A DNA stretch of 64,000 nucleotides. Origin: Sneathia vaginalis. GTDB lineage: Bacteria; Fusobacteriota; Fusobacteriia; Fusobacteriales; Leptotrichiaceae. Location of the stretch: the NCBI RefSeq assembly GCF_000973085.1, contig NZ_CP011280.1, positions 460,642 through 524,641 on the forward strand, given 5' to 3'. The position numbers and the translations under genes are program-made. Below the pieces are notes generated by a model, which saw only the letters and a program-made list of their open reading frames with translations, made no database searches and was not told the origin of the DNA. Below are positions 26,023 to 35,233 of the stretch, piece after piece; positions within the stretch are counted from its first letter, which is position 1; the number at the start of each line of letters is the position of its first letter.

Positions 26023-26499
26023 TTAAATGAATTTAAGAGCATTTTCATAGTCAGGTTCATCAGATACTTCGTGTAGGTATTCTGTATATATAACCTTATT
26101 GTTTTCATCAACTATTATTACTGAACGAGTTAAAATACCTAATTCTTTAATATATGTTCCAGTAGCCTTTCCGTAGTTCTTGTACTTTACATCACTTAAA
26201 AAGTGTATATTTTCATTTATATTAGTATAAAGCTTTGTAAATACAAATGGTAAATCAAGCGATATAATATAGCACGTAATCCCTTTATCTTTAAGATAAT
26301 TTTTAAATTTTGATATTTCAGTAGAACATGTATCTGTAACAAGCGACGGGATAGTTAAAAAAATTCTTTTTCCATGCGTTTTATTTAAAGTTACTTTATT
26401 AAAATTACTATCAATTAATCTGAAATCTGGGAAATCATCATCAACTTTTAATTTTGTGCCTGTTAATGTAACAGGGTTACCCAAAAATTCTACTTTCAT
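26023..26499 (-). CDS. tpx: Thiol peroxidase (Tpx-type peroxiredoxin) lacking the usual resolving cysteine
   Basis: A 158-residue atypical peroxiredoxin reducing hydroperoxides. The peroxidatic cysteine is C58 in IPSLVTDTCSTEISKF. In E. coli Tpx the resolving cysteine follows the DLPF motif (SRFC); here the equivalent position is Y91 (DLPFVFTKLY), so the standard intramolecular disulfide cannot form. C76 lies just before DLPF, close to a non-resolving cysteine of E. coli. The enzyme may therefore work as a 1-Cys type or with an external thiol. The GGGGAGA site supports ATG 26499. Confidence 0.88.
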   Translation of the reverse strand: MKVEFLGNPVTLTGTKLKVDDDFPDFRLIDSNFNKVTLNKTHGKRIFLTIPSLVTDTCSTEISKFKNYLKDKGITCYIISLDLPFVFTKLYTNINENIHFLSDVKYKNYGKATGTYIKELGILTRSVIIVDENNKVIYTEYLHEVSDEPDYENALKFI

Positions 26500-26516
26500 T
26501 ATTTCTCCCCTTTACT

Positions 26517-28421
26517 TTAATTTAAATATTTATTAAACCAATCTACCATATTTTGTAGTCTTGATATTCTAGCTTTAGGCTTACCACTTCTTGATAATTC
26601 ATGGTTTTCACCTTTAAATACGACCATTTTAGCATCTATCCCCATATCAAGTAGAGCCGTTAACATTTGGTATCCTTGATCTATAGGGCATCTATAATCA
26701 CAGTCAGAATGAATAATTAATAATGGTGTCTTGCACGACTTTATGTATTTTAGTGGCGAGTGATTCCATAATACATTGAAAAAGTTTTCGTCATTAAATT
26801 TTGTCTTGTTTTGATCGTCGCTGAAGTAATACCCTATATCACTTACACCATACATAGATATCCAATTTGAAATAGACCTTTGTGTTACAGCACATTTAAA
26901 TCTATCTGTATGAGTTACTATCCAATTTGTCATAAATCCACCATATGAGCCACCAGTAACCCCTATATTCTCAGTATCTATACTATACTTTTCTATAACC
27001 GCATCTACAAAGTTCATAAGGTCTTCATAGTCAATAGAACCATATTTTCCACGTATATCTGCAAATAAGTTACCACGACCTGATGAACCATGAGGATTAG
27101 TGTACATAACAATGTATCCAAGACTAGTTAAAACTTGCATTTCATGATAGTAAATAGGTGAATAAACTGTCATTGGACCACCATGTATATCTAATATTGC
27201 CTTATACTTCTTGTTTTTATCATAATTTTGTGGCAAGAGTACAAAGCCTTTAATTTTAGCATTGTTAGAAATAAAGTCTACTTCATTCGCCTTAGAAATA
27301 TATCTATTTTTAAAGACCTCATCATTAAATGAAGTGATTTTTTCTAAATTAGTTCCCATATATATTTCAGCTATTTTACCATCTACAAAAGATAGTGTAT
27401 AAAGTGTGTTGTCTATATACACATAACCATCAATAGAACCCATAAATTCTAGTATCGTAGTAATATTCTTATTTGAATACAAAGAGAGCCTAGTATGGTT
27501 TTCTACAGTTTGTACAAAGTAAAAGCTGTTGTCAGTATAATTAACAAGAACAGTTTCATTATGACCTAGTCTTGCATCACTTCCAGTTGAATTTCCATAG
27601 TCTATATCTTCATTTATCTCAATATTAAGTTCGTGTGTTTTTCTATCTAAGTAGTATACCTTTTCAAGTTCATTTATACCAAATTTTTTCATATCTGAAC
27701 CGAATAAAAGGATAGAGTCTTTTAGATATTTACAAGAATTAAATGATATATCTGCACAACACAAAGTTGTAGTTATATTTTTTTCTAAATCATATTCATA
27801 TACATTAGAGTATAGTTGCATTTTATTCTCAAAAATATTACCAAGATAAACAACCTTCATACTATTTTTATCAATATCAAAATCTATAACATTAAAGTTA
27901 ACATCTTCTGAAATTTTTTTTAATTCATTAGTTGTACTATCATATACAAAGAGTTGGTTTCTCTTGTAGTTAGTATAAGAAGCACCATTAGAAAAGAATG
28001 GTATTTGTTCTATAACAACACTAAAATCTTCATCTTTTTTTAATGTCTTTTCAATTGATAAAATATATTTTGTATCTGATATTTTTTTAATACTATTTAC
28101 TGGATAGGGTATGCTAAATATCTTTTTAGATTCACCTTCACCTAGCGTAAGGTTATAGAATTGTGTGATATTTTTATCTTTTTCATCATTTTTTGAGATT
28201 AATAAACTTTTGTCGGTTAGCCAACCATGAAAATTAAAAGATTGCTTTTCAATTAAGCATATATTTTTCTTATCTTTATATATATAAAGGCTAGTATCAT
28301 ACGTATTCTTATCTAAATTAACATTTTTTACTATATATGCAAAAGCATCTTTTTTAGGATTTGATTGTAAACCAGAAATATATTTAAAGTCATTAAGTAA
28401 GTCTAAATTAATATTTTCCAT
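26517..28421 (-). CDS. S9-family serine peptidase (prolyl oligopeptidase/acylaminoacyl-peptidase type)
   Basis: A 634-residue cytoplasmic peptidase with an N-terminal beta-propeller-like half (to about 370) and a C-terminal alpha/beta hydrolase half. The catalytic serine is in GVTGGSYGGFMTNW, the aspartate in HSDCDYRCPIDQ and the histidine in GENHELSRSG. The oxyanion region DIHGGPMTVYSP is also typical. No signal peptide is visible. It would degrade short peptides, fitting an amino-acid-fermenting lifestyle. It follows the small HTH gene with 9 bases between. Confidence 0.92.
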   Translation of the reverse strand: MENINLDLLNDFKYISGLQSNPKKDAFAYIVKNVNLDKNTYDTSLYIYKDKKNICLIEKQSFNFHGWLTDKSLLISKNDEKDKNITQFYNLTLGEGESKKIFSIPYPVNSIKKISDTKYILSIEKTLKKDEDFSVVIEQIPFFSNGASYTNYKRNQLFVYDSTTNELKKISEDVNFNVIDFDIDKNSMKVVYLGNIFENKMQLYSNVYEYDLEKNITTTLCCADISFNSCKYLKDSILLFGSDMKKFGINELEKVYYLDRKTHELNIEINEDIDYGNSTGSDARLGHNETVLVNYTDNSFYFVQTVENHTRLSLYSNKNITTILEFMGSIDGYVYIDNTLYTLSFVDGKIAEIYMGTNLEKITSFNDEVFKNRYISKANEVDFISNNAKIKGFVLLPQNYDKNKKYKAILDIHGGPMTVYSPIYYHEMQVLTSLGYIVMYTNPHGSSGRGNLFADIRGKYGSIDYEDLMNFVDAVIEKYSIDTENIGVTGGSYGGFMTNWIVTHTDRFKCAVTQRSISNWISMYGVSDIGYYFSDDQNKTKFNDENFFNVLWNHSPLKYIKSCKTPLLIIHSDCDYRCPIDQGYQMLTALLDMGIDAKMVVFKGENHELSRSGKPKARISRLQNMVDWFNKYLN

Positions 28422-28430
28422 ATTATTGCC

Positions 28431-28637
28431 TCAAATAAAGAATAATTCTTCAAATTTGTAATCTAAAGCTCTACAGATTAATAAAGCTAGCTTAGCAGAT
28501 GGATTAAATTGCCCATTTTCTATGTAACAAATAGTTTGTCGTGAAACACCCACAATATGAGCTAATTGTTCTTGAGATATCTTTTTCTCAACTCTAGCAG
28601 ACTTTATGCGATTTTTTAAAATCAAATCATAGTTCAA
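28431..28637 (-). CDS. Small XRE-family HTH regulator
   Basis: A 68-residue Cro/C1-type DNA-binding protein consisting of the HTH only: RIKSARVEKKISQEQLAHIVGVSRQTICYIENGQFNPS. I use a TTG start at 28637, which has GAGGAG at the right distance and gives the standard length of this family; the frame is open to 28694 but lacks a ribosome site there. Such stand-alone regulators are often near membrane proteins; here it precedes the S9 peptidase gene and may control it. Target unknown. Confidence 0.8.
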   Translation of the reverse strand: MNYDLILKNRIKSARVEKKISQEQLAHIVGVSRQTICYIENGQFNPSAKLALLICRALDYKFEELFFI

Positions 28638-28689
28638 TGTAATCACTCCTCGTTTTTTTACCATAATTATATTATAAATACAAAAAATT

Positions 28690-28718
28690 TTCAAATTCTT
28701 TTAAATGTGTGATATAAT
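28690..28718 (+). promoter_or_regulatory. Promoter of the trmR-digH-uvrB-xseA-dCMP deaminase operon
   Basis: TTCAAA (28690-28695), a 17-base spacer and TATAAT (28713-28718), with TG just before the -10 (TGTGATATAAT). The same extended -10 form recurs before infA. Confidence 0.75.
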
Positions 28719-28740
28719 TTATTAAGAATGGAGAAAAAAC

Positions 28741-29349
28741 GTGATAGAGAATTTTTTAGAAGCTAGCATTTATGCAAGAGAGCTTTTTATTGACGATGAA
28801 GAAATACTAAGTATTAAAGAAAAAGCATTAGATGATAATGTCCCTATAATAACCGATGAGGTATTAGCGTACATGATATATATGATAAAGTTATTAAAAC
28901 CTAAAAATGGGTTGGAAATAGGTACAGCAGTTGGTTATTCAACATACTATTTATCAAAATATATGAAGACAACAACAATAGAAATTGATGAAGAAAGATA
29001 TAATATTGCAAAAGAAAACTTAAAAGGTAGAAATGTAGATATGTATCTAGGTGATGCCTTAGAAGTTTTACCTAGTATAGATCAAAAATTTGATTTCATT
29101 TTTATTGATGCTGCAAAAGGTAAGTATAAGGATTTTTTCGATCTTTGCTATGAGAAATTAAGCGATAATGGTCTCATATTTATAGATAACCTATTATTCA
29201 GAGGTTATGTAACAGGGGATGAGTATCCTAAGAGATATAAGACTATTGTTAGAAATTTAAAAGAATTTGTTAAATATTTAAGGAAATATAATTTTGTGCT
29301 ATTACCATTTGGTGATGGTGTAGGATTAGTAAGAAAGGATGAGAAATGA
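28741..29349 (+). CDS. trmR: TrmR-like tRNA (5-hydroxyuridine) O-methyltransferase
   Basis: A 202-residue SAM-dependent O-methyltransferase of the catechol/caffeoyl-CoA family. SAM motif: GLEIGTAVGYSTYYL; DAAKGKYKDFFD and FIDNLLFRGYV carry the metal-binding residues of the YrrM/TrmR group, which makes 5-methoxyuridine in the tRNA wobble position of Gram-positives. GTG start at 28741 after GGAG. Family assignment is strong; the exact substrate is inferred from the bacterial YrrM-type motif. Confidence 0.8.
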   Translation: MIENFLEASIYARELFIDDEEILSIKEKALDDNVPIITDEVLAYMIYMIKLLKPKNGLEIGTAVGYSTYYLSKYMKTTTIEIDEERYNIAKENLKGRNVDMYLGDALEVLPSIDQKFDFIFIDAAKGKYKDFFDLCYEKLSDNGLIFIDNLLFRGYVTGDEYPKRYKTIVRNLKEFVKYLRKYNFVLLPFGDGVGLVRKDEK

Positions 29350-30608
29350 AAAATAAAATAAAAATTTTATCTTCAATAGGGATATTAATGTTTTTAATGT
29401 CTTGTTCTACAACAAAACCTGATTTAGTAGAAATAGTAGGAAAAAGAAAAACAGAAAATATTTCTAATTTAGAAAATAATAGAATATTAAATGATAAAGA
29501 ATTAGAAAGTAAGGTATTTGACAGAAAGTATAGAAATGTTAATAAGAATTTAAGAGGTGTGTGGGTTAGTACAGCATTTAATCTAGATTTTCCACATACA
29601 ACTCCATATAATATGCAAAAACAAAAAGAAGAAATAGATGAAATAGTAGCAAATACAAAAAAATGGGGATTAAATGCAATATTCCTACAAGTTAAACCTT
29701 TTGATTCTGTAATATACCCATCAAAAGAACATCCATTTGATAAAAGTATAACAGGGTATAAGGGAGCAGATCCTGGTTATGATGTATTACAATATTTCAT
29801 AACTAAAGCACATGAAAATGGAATAGAACTACATGCATGGTTAAATCCATACAGAGCAACTCCTACAACAGACTTATCTAAAGTTTCTAGTAAAAATGTA
29901 GCTAATTTACACAAGGATTGGGTATTTAGTTATGGTGGAAAATATTATCTAAATCCAGCTAAAAGAGAAGTTGTTGAAAGATTATACAAAAATATAGAAG
30001 AAATTGTTAAAAACTATGATGTAGATGGACTACATTTAGATGACTACTTCTATCCTTACCCATATAATGGTGAAAAATTACCAGAATTTGATAGAAAAGA
30101 ATTTGAAGCACAAAATAAATATGCAACAATAGGAGATTTTAGAAGGGCAAATGTCGATGAATTAATAAAGAATTTATCAGTTTCAGTACATAAAATAAAG
30201 CCAAGACTATCATTTGGTATAAGCCCATTTGGAATTTACAGAAATATTTCTAGTGATGAAAGAGGATCATTTACATCTGGACTTCAAACATATGATACAC
30301 TATACGCAGATGTAGTTAAATGGATGGAAAATGGATGGATAGATTATGTAGCACCACAAATATATTGGAAAATTGGAAACAAAGCAGCCGATTACGCTAC
30401 ATTAGTTAATTGGTGGTCAAACATTTCAAGAAAAACTGATACTCCTTTATACATAGGAGAAGGTGTATATAAAGAAGATACATGGCCAAAAGGTGAAATT
30501 AAAAGACATGGAGAATTTAGAAAGAAAACTCCTAATGTAGATGGATACATACTATTTAGATATGGAGTACTTAAGAAAAACCCTAGTATAGTAGAGGATA
30601 TACGATAA
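29346..30608 (+). CDS. DigH/YngK-like glycoside-hydrolase-fold lipoprotein (GHL10)
   Basis: A 420-residue predicted lipoprotein: hydrophobic signal and lipobox LMSC with the acylated cysteine near residue 20. From about 70 the GHL10 (DUF187) fold begins: LRGVWVSTAFNLDFP, FLQVKPFDSVIYPS, HAWLNPYR, VDGLHLDDYFYPY with catalytic-type acids, and APQIYWKIG. E. coli DigH of this family cleaves denuded peptidoglycan glycans, so an outer-membrane lipoprotein acting in cell separation is likely. ATG overlaps the trmR stop by 4 bases. Confidence 0.87.
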   Translation: MKNKIKILSSIGILMFLMSCSTTKPDLVEIVGKRKTENISNLENNRILNDKELESKVFDRKYRNVNKNLRGVWVSTAFNLDFPHTTPYNMQKQKEEIDEIVANTKKWGLNAIFLQVKPFDSVIYPSKEHPFDKSITGYKGADPGYDVLQYFITKAHENGIELHAWLNPYRATPTTDLSKVSSKNVANLHKDWVFSYGGKYYLNPAKREVVERLYKNIEEIVKNYDVDGLHLDDYFYPYPYNGEKLPEFDRKEFEAQNKYATIGDFRRANVDELIKNLSVSVHKIKPRLSFGISPFGIYRNISSDERGSFTSGLQTYDTLYADVVKWMENGWIDYVAPQIYWKIGNKAADYATLVNWWSNISRKTDTPLYIGEGVYKEDTWPKGEIKRHGEFRKKTPNVDGYILFRYGVLKKNPSIVEDIR

Positions 30609-32569
30609 TGGACTTTAAATTACATTCAAAATTTAAACCCACAGGTGATCAGCCTAAGGCTATAAAGTTTTTATGTGAAAATTTAAAAAATGGTATATAT
30701 GAGCAAATCTTGTTAGGTGTTACAGGTAGTGGGAAGACTTTTACTATTGCAAATGTAATAGAAAAGTTAAATAGACCAGCATTAATCCTAGCACCTAATA
30801 AGACTTTAGCTGCACAGTTGTACAATGAGTACAAAAAGTTTTTCCCAGAAAATGCAGTTGAATATTTTGTATCATATTATGACTATTATCAACCAGAAGC
30901 ATATATACCAAGCACAGATACATATATAGAAAAAGATTCTAGTATAAATGATGAAATAGACAAGCTACGTCATGCTGCAACAGCAGCACTATTAAATAGA
31001 AGGGATGTAATAATAGTTGCATCCGTTTCTGCTATATATGGGTTAGGTTCTAAAAAGGCATATAAAGAAAACTCTATACCCATTGATGTTAGTGTTGGTA
31101 TAAAAAGAAGTGACTTTATTAAAAGATTGATAGATTTAAGATATGAGAGAAATAATGTAGTCTTAGAAAGAGGTAAATTTAAGGTTAAAGGAGAAGTAAT
31201 AGATGTTTTACCTCCATATCAAGAAACAGCCTATAGATTTACTTTTTTTGATGAAGACTTAGAAAGTATTTCTGAAATAAATGCAATAAGTTGTAAGAAA
31301 ATTAAGAGTGTAAAAAGAATTACAATAATGCCTGCTACACACTATTTATCAGTTCTTGATAAAGAAGATATATTTAATGAAATAAAAGATGAGCTAAAAG
31401 ATAGGGTTAACTTCTTTGAAAAAGAAAACAAGATATTAGAAGCACAGAGAATAAAGCAAAGAACTGAATATGATATGGAAATGATAAAAGAAATAGGATA
31501 TTGTAAAGGCATAGAAAATTATTCAAGATACTTAAGTGGTAAAAATCAAGGTGAAGCACCTGATACATTATTAGAATATTTCCCAAAAGACTTTCTTCTA
31601 TTTATAGACGAATCCCATATTACAGTACCACAAATAGGGGGTATGTATAATGGAGACCATGCAAGAAAACAAGTTTTAATAGAAAATGGTTTTAGACTAC
31701 CATCTGCTTTTGATAATAGACCACTAAAAAAAGAAGAGTTCTTTGATAGAATAGGTCAAGTTGTGTATGTTTCAGCTACACCGAGTGACTATGAATTAAG
31801 TCATGCTAAAAATGAAATAGTTGAACAGTTGATAAGACCTACAGGTATAACAGAACCTAAGATAATTATTAAAAAAACTAAAAATCAGGTTGATGATTTA
31901 TTAGATGAAATACAGTATGAGATAAAAAATAAGAGAAGAGTACTAGTTACAACTCTAACTAAAAAAATGGCTGAAGAATTAACTTCATACTATTTAGAAT
32001 ATGGTCTAAAAGTTAAGTATATGCACTCAGAAATAGATACAATAAAAAGGGTGGAAATAATTAAGGGACTAAGAAAAAAAGAGTTTGATGTATTAATTGG
32101 TATAAACTTATTAAGAGAAGGTCTTGATATACCAGAAGTAGGACTTGTTGCAATATTAGAAGCAGATAAAGAAGGTTTTTTAAGATCTAGAAGATCTTTA
32201 ATACAAACAATGGGTAGAGCAGCAAGAAATGTAGATGGGCGTTGTATACTTTATGCAGATATAATGACAGATTCTATAAAAGAATCGGTTAAAGAGGTAG
32301 AAAGAAGACGAAAGTATCAAGAAGAATATAATACAAAGAATGGAATAATACCTAAAAATACTATTAATAGTGAAATAGACTCTCTAAATGGTATTATTGA
32401 ACAGGAAGACACTAAGCAAGAATTTAATAGTATAGAAGAAATAAATAGTCGTATAAAGAAATTAGAAGTGCGTATGAAGGAATTTTCAAAAGATTTAGAC
32501 TTTGAAAATGCAATAAAAGTAAGAGATGAAATTAAGTATTTAAAGAATGTATTAATGGAGTTGATGTAA
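30608..32569 (+). CDS. uvrB: Excinuclease ABC subunit B
   Basis: A 653-residue UvrB of nucleotide excision repair. Helicase motifs: Walker A GVTGSGKTFT (about 40), the beta-hairpin region YYDYYQPEAYIP that inserts between DNA strands, DESHITVPQIGGMYNGD, and motif VI QTMGRAARN. A C-terminal UvrC-binding UVR domain is present (LEVRMKEFSKDLDFENAIKVRDEI). It loads UvrA-detected lesions for UvrC incision. Its start shares one base with the upstream stop. Confidence 0.97.
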   Translation: MDFKLHSKFKPTGDQPKAIKFLCENLKNGIYEQILLGVTGSGKTFTIANVIEKLNRPALILAPNKTLAAQLYNEYKKFFPENAVEYFVSYYDYYQPEAYIPSTDTYIEKDSSINDEIDKLRHAATAALLNRRDVIIVASVSAIYGLGSKKAYKENSIPIDVSVGIKRSDFIKRLIDLRYERNNVVLERGKFKVKGEVIDVLPPYQETAYRFTFFDEDLESISEINAISCKKIKSVKRITIMPATHYLSVLDKEDIFNEIKDELKDRVNFFEKENKILEAQRIKQRTEYDMEMIKEIGYCKGIENYSRYLSGKNQGEAPDTLLEYFPKDFLLFIDESHITVPQIGGMYNGDHARKQVLIENGFRLPSAFDNRPLKKEEFFDRIGQVVYVSATPSDYELSHAKNEIVEQLIRPTGITEPKIIIKKTKNQVDDLLDEIQYEIKNKRRVLVTTLTKKMAEELTSYYLEYGLKVKYMHSEIDTIKRVEIIKGLRKKEFDVLIGINLLREGLDIPEVGLVAILEADKEGFLRSRRSLIQTMGRAARNVDGRCILYADIMTDSIKESVKEVERRRKYQEEYNTKNGIIPKNTINSEIDSLNGIIEQEDTKQEFNSIEEINSRIKKLEVRMKEFSKDLDFENAIKVRDEIKYLKNVLMELM

Positions 32570-33756
32570 TGGAAGTATATACAGTAAGTCAAATTAATGC
32601 TATTATAAAAAACTATGTAGAAAGCAATGAGTTTTTTAGAAGTGTATGTATAGAAGCAGAAGTATCAAATATTACATATCAATTAAAACATATGTATATG
32701 AGTTTAAAAGATAGTAATGCTAGAATAAAATGTGCTTGTTTTAGTTATAGATATAATGATATACCACTAGATCTAAAAGAAGGAGATAAAGTTAAGGTAT
32801 ATGGTGATATAAATGTATATTCAGTTGATGCAAGTGTACAAATAATAGCTAAAAGAGTAGAAAAACAGGATATGCTGGGTGAGTTATACAAAAAATTAGA
32901 ACTATTAAAAAAAGAATATCAAGAAAAAGGGTATTTTGATGAAGGTATAAAAAAGAAATTACCTAGTTTTCCTAGAAGAATAGGAGTTGTTACATCAGAC
33001 ACAGGAGATGCTATAAGAGATATTATTAGAAATACACATAATAGAGATCCTAAAGTAGAGATAATTCTGTACCCAGCAAAAGTTCAAGGTAAGGATGCAG
33101 AGTATAGCATAGCAAGAGGAATAGAGTTTTTTAATAAACATAAAGAATTAGAAGTTGAATGCCTAATAATAGGAAGAGGTGGAGGAAGTATAGAAGATTT
33201 ATGGGCCTTTAATGAAAGAGCTGTAATAGAGGCTGTTCATGAATCAAGTTTACCTATAATTTCAGCAGTAGGACATGAAGCAGATAACTTGTTATCAGAC
33301 TTAGTAGCTGATAAAAGAGCTTCTACACCCACACATGCACCTCATTGTTTAATTAAGAATAGAAAAGACATAGATGAAAAATTAAATGAGTATAAAAAGA
33401 GATTAGATAATTTATTAGTTCAAAGAGTAAAATTAATGAAAACTAGGTTAGAAAGTATAGAACAAAGCTATATAATACAAAAATTCTATGAAAACACTAT
33501 TTTAAATAGACAACAAAGACTAGATGAAATTAATTCTAAATTAGATGATAATATCTCAAAATATTTATACGAAAAAAGAGTTTTACTTGAAAAGATAAGA
33601 CTTAATACAGAAAAGTATGATAATATGAGTATATTAAAAAGAGGGTATACTGTAACTTATGTAGACGGTAAACTATTAAAAGAAACGAAAGTTAAAAAGG
33701 GGAGCATTTTAAAGACAGTTAGTTCAAACGATGAAGTTATTAGTGAGGTGAAATAA
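32569..33756 (+). CDS. xseA: Exodeoxyribonuclease VII large subunit
   Basis: A 395-residue XseA. The N-terminal OB fold includes VCIEAEVSNITY..KHMYMSLKD; the catalytic core has RIGVVTSDTGDAIRDI, LIIGRGGGSIEDLWAFNERAV and SAVGHEADNLLSDLVADKRASTPTHA; a long coiled coil follows (about 260-350). It degrades single-stranded DNA together with XseB, whose gene is not next to it. Its first base overlaps the last base of uvrB, so the genes are tightly coupled in a DNA repair operon. Confidence 0.95.
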   Translation: MEVYTVSQINAIIKNYVESNEFFRSVCIEAEVSNITYQLKHMYMSLKDSNARIKCACFSYRYNDIPLDLKEGDKVKVYGDINVYSVDASVQIIAKRVEKQDMLGELYKKLELLKKEYQEKGYFDEGIKKKLPSFPRRIGVVTSDTGDAIRDIIRNTHNRDPKVEIILYPAKVQGKDAEYSIARGIEFFNKHKELEVECLIIGRGGGSIEDLWAFNERAVIEAVHESSLPIISAVGHEADNLLSDLVADKRASTPTHAPHCLIKNRKDIDEKLNEYKKRLDNLLVQRVKLMKTRLESIEQSYIIQKFYENTILNRQQRLDEINSKLDDNISKYLYEKRVLLEKIRLNTEKYDNMSILKRGYTVTYVDGKLLKETKVKKGSILKTVSSNDEVISEVK

Positions 33757-34241
33757 TGTATAAAAGAGAAGGATATATTTCATGGGATGAATATTTTATG
33801 GGATTAGCTTTTTTATCAGGAAAAAGAAGTAAAGATCCTGTTACACAAGTTGGTGCTTGTATAGTTAAAGATAAGAAGATTATAGGTATAGGTTATAATG
33901 GTTTTCCTAAGGGAAGTGATGATGATGAATTGTCATGGGGTAAAACAAGTAATAATATTTTAGATACTAAATACCCTTATGTAGTTCATGCAGAATTAAA
34001 TGCTATATTAAATAGTATAATGAAATTAAATGGAAGTACTATTTATGTAACACACTATCCATGCAATGAATGTGCAAAAGCAATAGTGCAATCTGGAATA
34101 AGTAAGGTTGTATATTATTCTGATAAGCATAAACATCACGAGTTAACAAAGGCTTCTACAATAATAATGGAAAATGCAGGAATAGAAATACAAAAGTATG
34201 AAGAAAGAGATCAAGAAATTTTAATAAAATTTTGTGATTAA
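33756..34241 (+). CDS. dCMP deaminase (ComEB-type)
   Basis: A 161-residue zinc-dependent deoxycytidylate deaminase producing dUMP for dTMP synthesis. Zinc ligands: histidine in VHAELNAIL with the catalytic glutamate, and two cysteines in PCNECAKAIVQSG. The N-terminal WDEYFMGLAFLSGKRSKDPVTQVGACIV and IGIGYNGFPKG are family signatures. The protein is a stand-alone enzyme of normal length. The gene ends the operon, followed immediately by a terminator. Confidence 0.9.
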   Translation: MYKREGYISWDEYFMGLAFLSGKRSKDPVTQVGACIVKDKKIIGIGYNGFPKGSDDDELSWGKTSNNILDTKYPYVVHAELNAILNSIMKLNGSTIYVTHYPCNECAKAIVQSGISKVVYYSDKHKHHELTKASTIIMENAGIEIQKYEERDQEILIKFCD

Positions 34242-34269
34242 AAAAATCTAGAAAACACTAGATTTTTTT
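34241..34269 (+). terminator. Terminator after the dCMP deaminase gene
   Basis: AAATCTAG and CTAGATTT arms around AAAACA, followed by a T-run. Confidence 0.85.
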
Positions 34270-34278
34270 TGATATGTG

Positions 34279-34287
34279 TGATATACT
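34279..34287 (+). promoter_or_regulatory. Extended -10 promoter of the infA-rpmJ-rpsM-rpoA-rplQ cluster
   Basis: TGATATACT (extended -10 form TGnTATACT) about 55 bases before infA; no strong -35. A second candidate, TTGCAT (34295) with TATTAT (34319-34324), overlaps it downstream. Confidence 0.45.
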
Positions 34288-34342
34288 GTAAAAGTTGCAT
34301 ACATATGTAACGTTTTTATATTATATGATTCGAGGTGATTTA

Positions 34343-34561
34343 ATGGCTAAACAAGATGTTCTAGAACTAGAAGGAGAAATATTAGAAGCTCTTCCAAATG
34401 CTATGTTTCAAATAAAACTTGAAAACGGGCATACAGTGTTAGGACATATATCAGGTAAAATGAGAATGAATTACATTAAAATTTTACCAGGTGATAAGGT
34501 AACTGTAGAAATATCACCGTATGATTTATCGCGTGGTAGAATCGTATACAGAAAAAAATAA
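34343..34561 (+). CDS. infA: Translation initiation factor IF-1
   Basis: A 72-residue OB-fold protein that occupies the A site of the 30S subunit during initiation. [22 protein letters not shown] and [19 protein letters not shown] are the standard family sequence. ATG 34343 follows CGAGGTGA; an in-frame extension upstream to 34295 would cover promoter sequence and is rejected. First gene of a conserved infA-rpmJ-rpsM-rpsK-rpsD-rpoA-rplQ order. Confidence 0.97.
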   Translation: MAKQDVLELEGEILEALPNAMFQIKLENGHTVLGHISGKMRMNYIKILPGDKVTVEISPYDLSRGRIVYRKK

Positions 34562-34574
34562 AGGAGGTTTTCAG

Positions 34575-34688
34575 ATGAAAGTTAAAGCATCTGTTAAATG
34601 TATTTGTGACAAATGTAAGATTATTAAAAGATCTGGCGTTGTTAGAGTAATATGTGAAAACCGTAAACATAATCAAAAACAAGGATAG
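34575..34688 (+). CDS. rpmJ: Ribosomal protein L36 (bL36)
   Basis: A 37-residue protein read directly from the sequence, starting [15 protein letters not shown] and ending RKHNQKQG. Zinc ligands of the C+ form are present: C11, C14, C27 and H32. A strong AGGAGG precedes ATG 34575. It lies 13 bases after infA, the usual position, and is too short for most ORF cut-offs. Part of the 50S subunit near the peptidyl transferase centre. Confidence 0.95.
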   Translation: MKVKASVKCICDKCKIIKRSGVVRVICENRKHNQKQG

Positions 34689-34845
34689 TAATATTAAAGA
34701 ACATTATTGATAATTTTTATACATACCTAGTAGATATAAAAATTGTAAAGATATGTTTGGCCGTAGAGCTTATTCTTATCGCTGATTATTTAAGGTAATA
34801 AGGCATATTGAAGAAGGTAATATCGAAATTAAAGGAGGAAAAAAT
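34689..34845 (+). promoter_or_regulatory. Structured leader before rpsM, candidate S4-responsive (alpha-operon type) element
   Basis: A 157-base gap inside an otherwise tight cluster. Complementary segments: AATTTTTATA (34712-34721) with TATAAAAATT (34735-34744); ATATG (34751-34755) with CATAT (34804-34808); GCTTATT (34768-34774) with AATAAG (34797-34802). In E. coli the same position (before rpsM) holds the S4-binding alpha-operon pseudoknot. Function here is inferred from position and pairing only. Confidence 0.5.
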
Positions 34846-35211
34846 TTGGCTAGAATAGCAGGAGTGGATATACCAAGAAACAAAAGAATTGAAATCTCAC
34901 TTACATACATTTTTGGTGTAGGTAGAAGTACTTCAAATGAAATATTAAAAAAAGCTGGAGTAGACAAAGACATTAAAGTTAAGGATTTAACTGAAGAAGA
35001 TTTAGGTAAAATCAGAAAAATAATGGATGACTACAAAATTGAAGGTGAACTAAGAAAAGAAATTAGACTTAACATAAAGAGATTAACAGATATAAAATGT
35101 TATAGAGGTCTAAGACATAAAATGGGATTACCTGTAAGAGGTCAAAAGACTAAGACAAATGCAAGAACAAGAAAAGGTCCAGCAAGAATGGCTGTAGCTA
35201 AGAAGAAATAA
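34846..35211 (+). CDS. rpsM: Ribosomal protein S13 (uS13)
   Basis: A 121-residue 30S head protein contacting the P-site tRNA and the 50S subunit. The start is a TTG (34846) after AAAGGAGG; the protein begins [21 protein letters not shown], the family start, so the TTG is firm. H2TH region and the basic tail [19 protein letters not shown] are intact. A rare start codon combined with the upstream structured leader suggests translational control, as for GUG-started rpsM in E. coli. Confidence 0.97.
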   Translation: MARIAGVDIPRNKRIEISLTYIFGVGRSTSNEILKKAGVDKDIKVKDLTEEDLGKIRKIMDDYKIEGELRKEIRLNIKRLTDIKCYRGLRHKMGLPVRGQKTKTNARTRKGPARMAVAKKK

Positions 35212-35233
35212 AAGGAACAGGAGGAAAGCGTAA

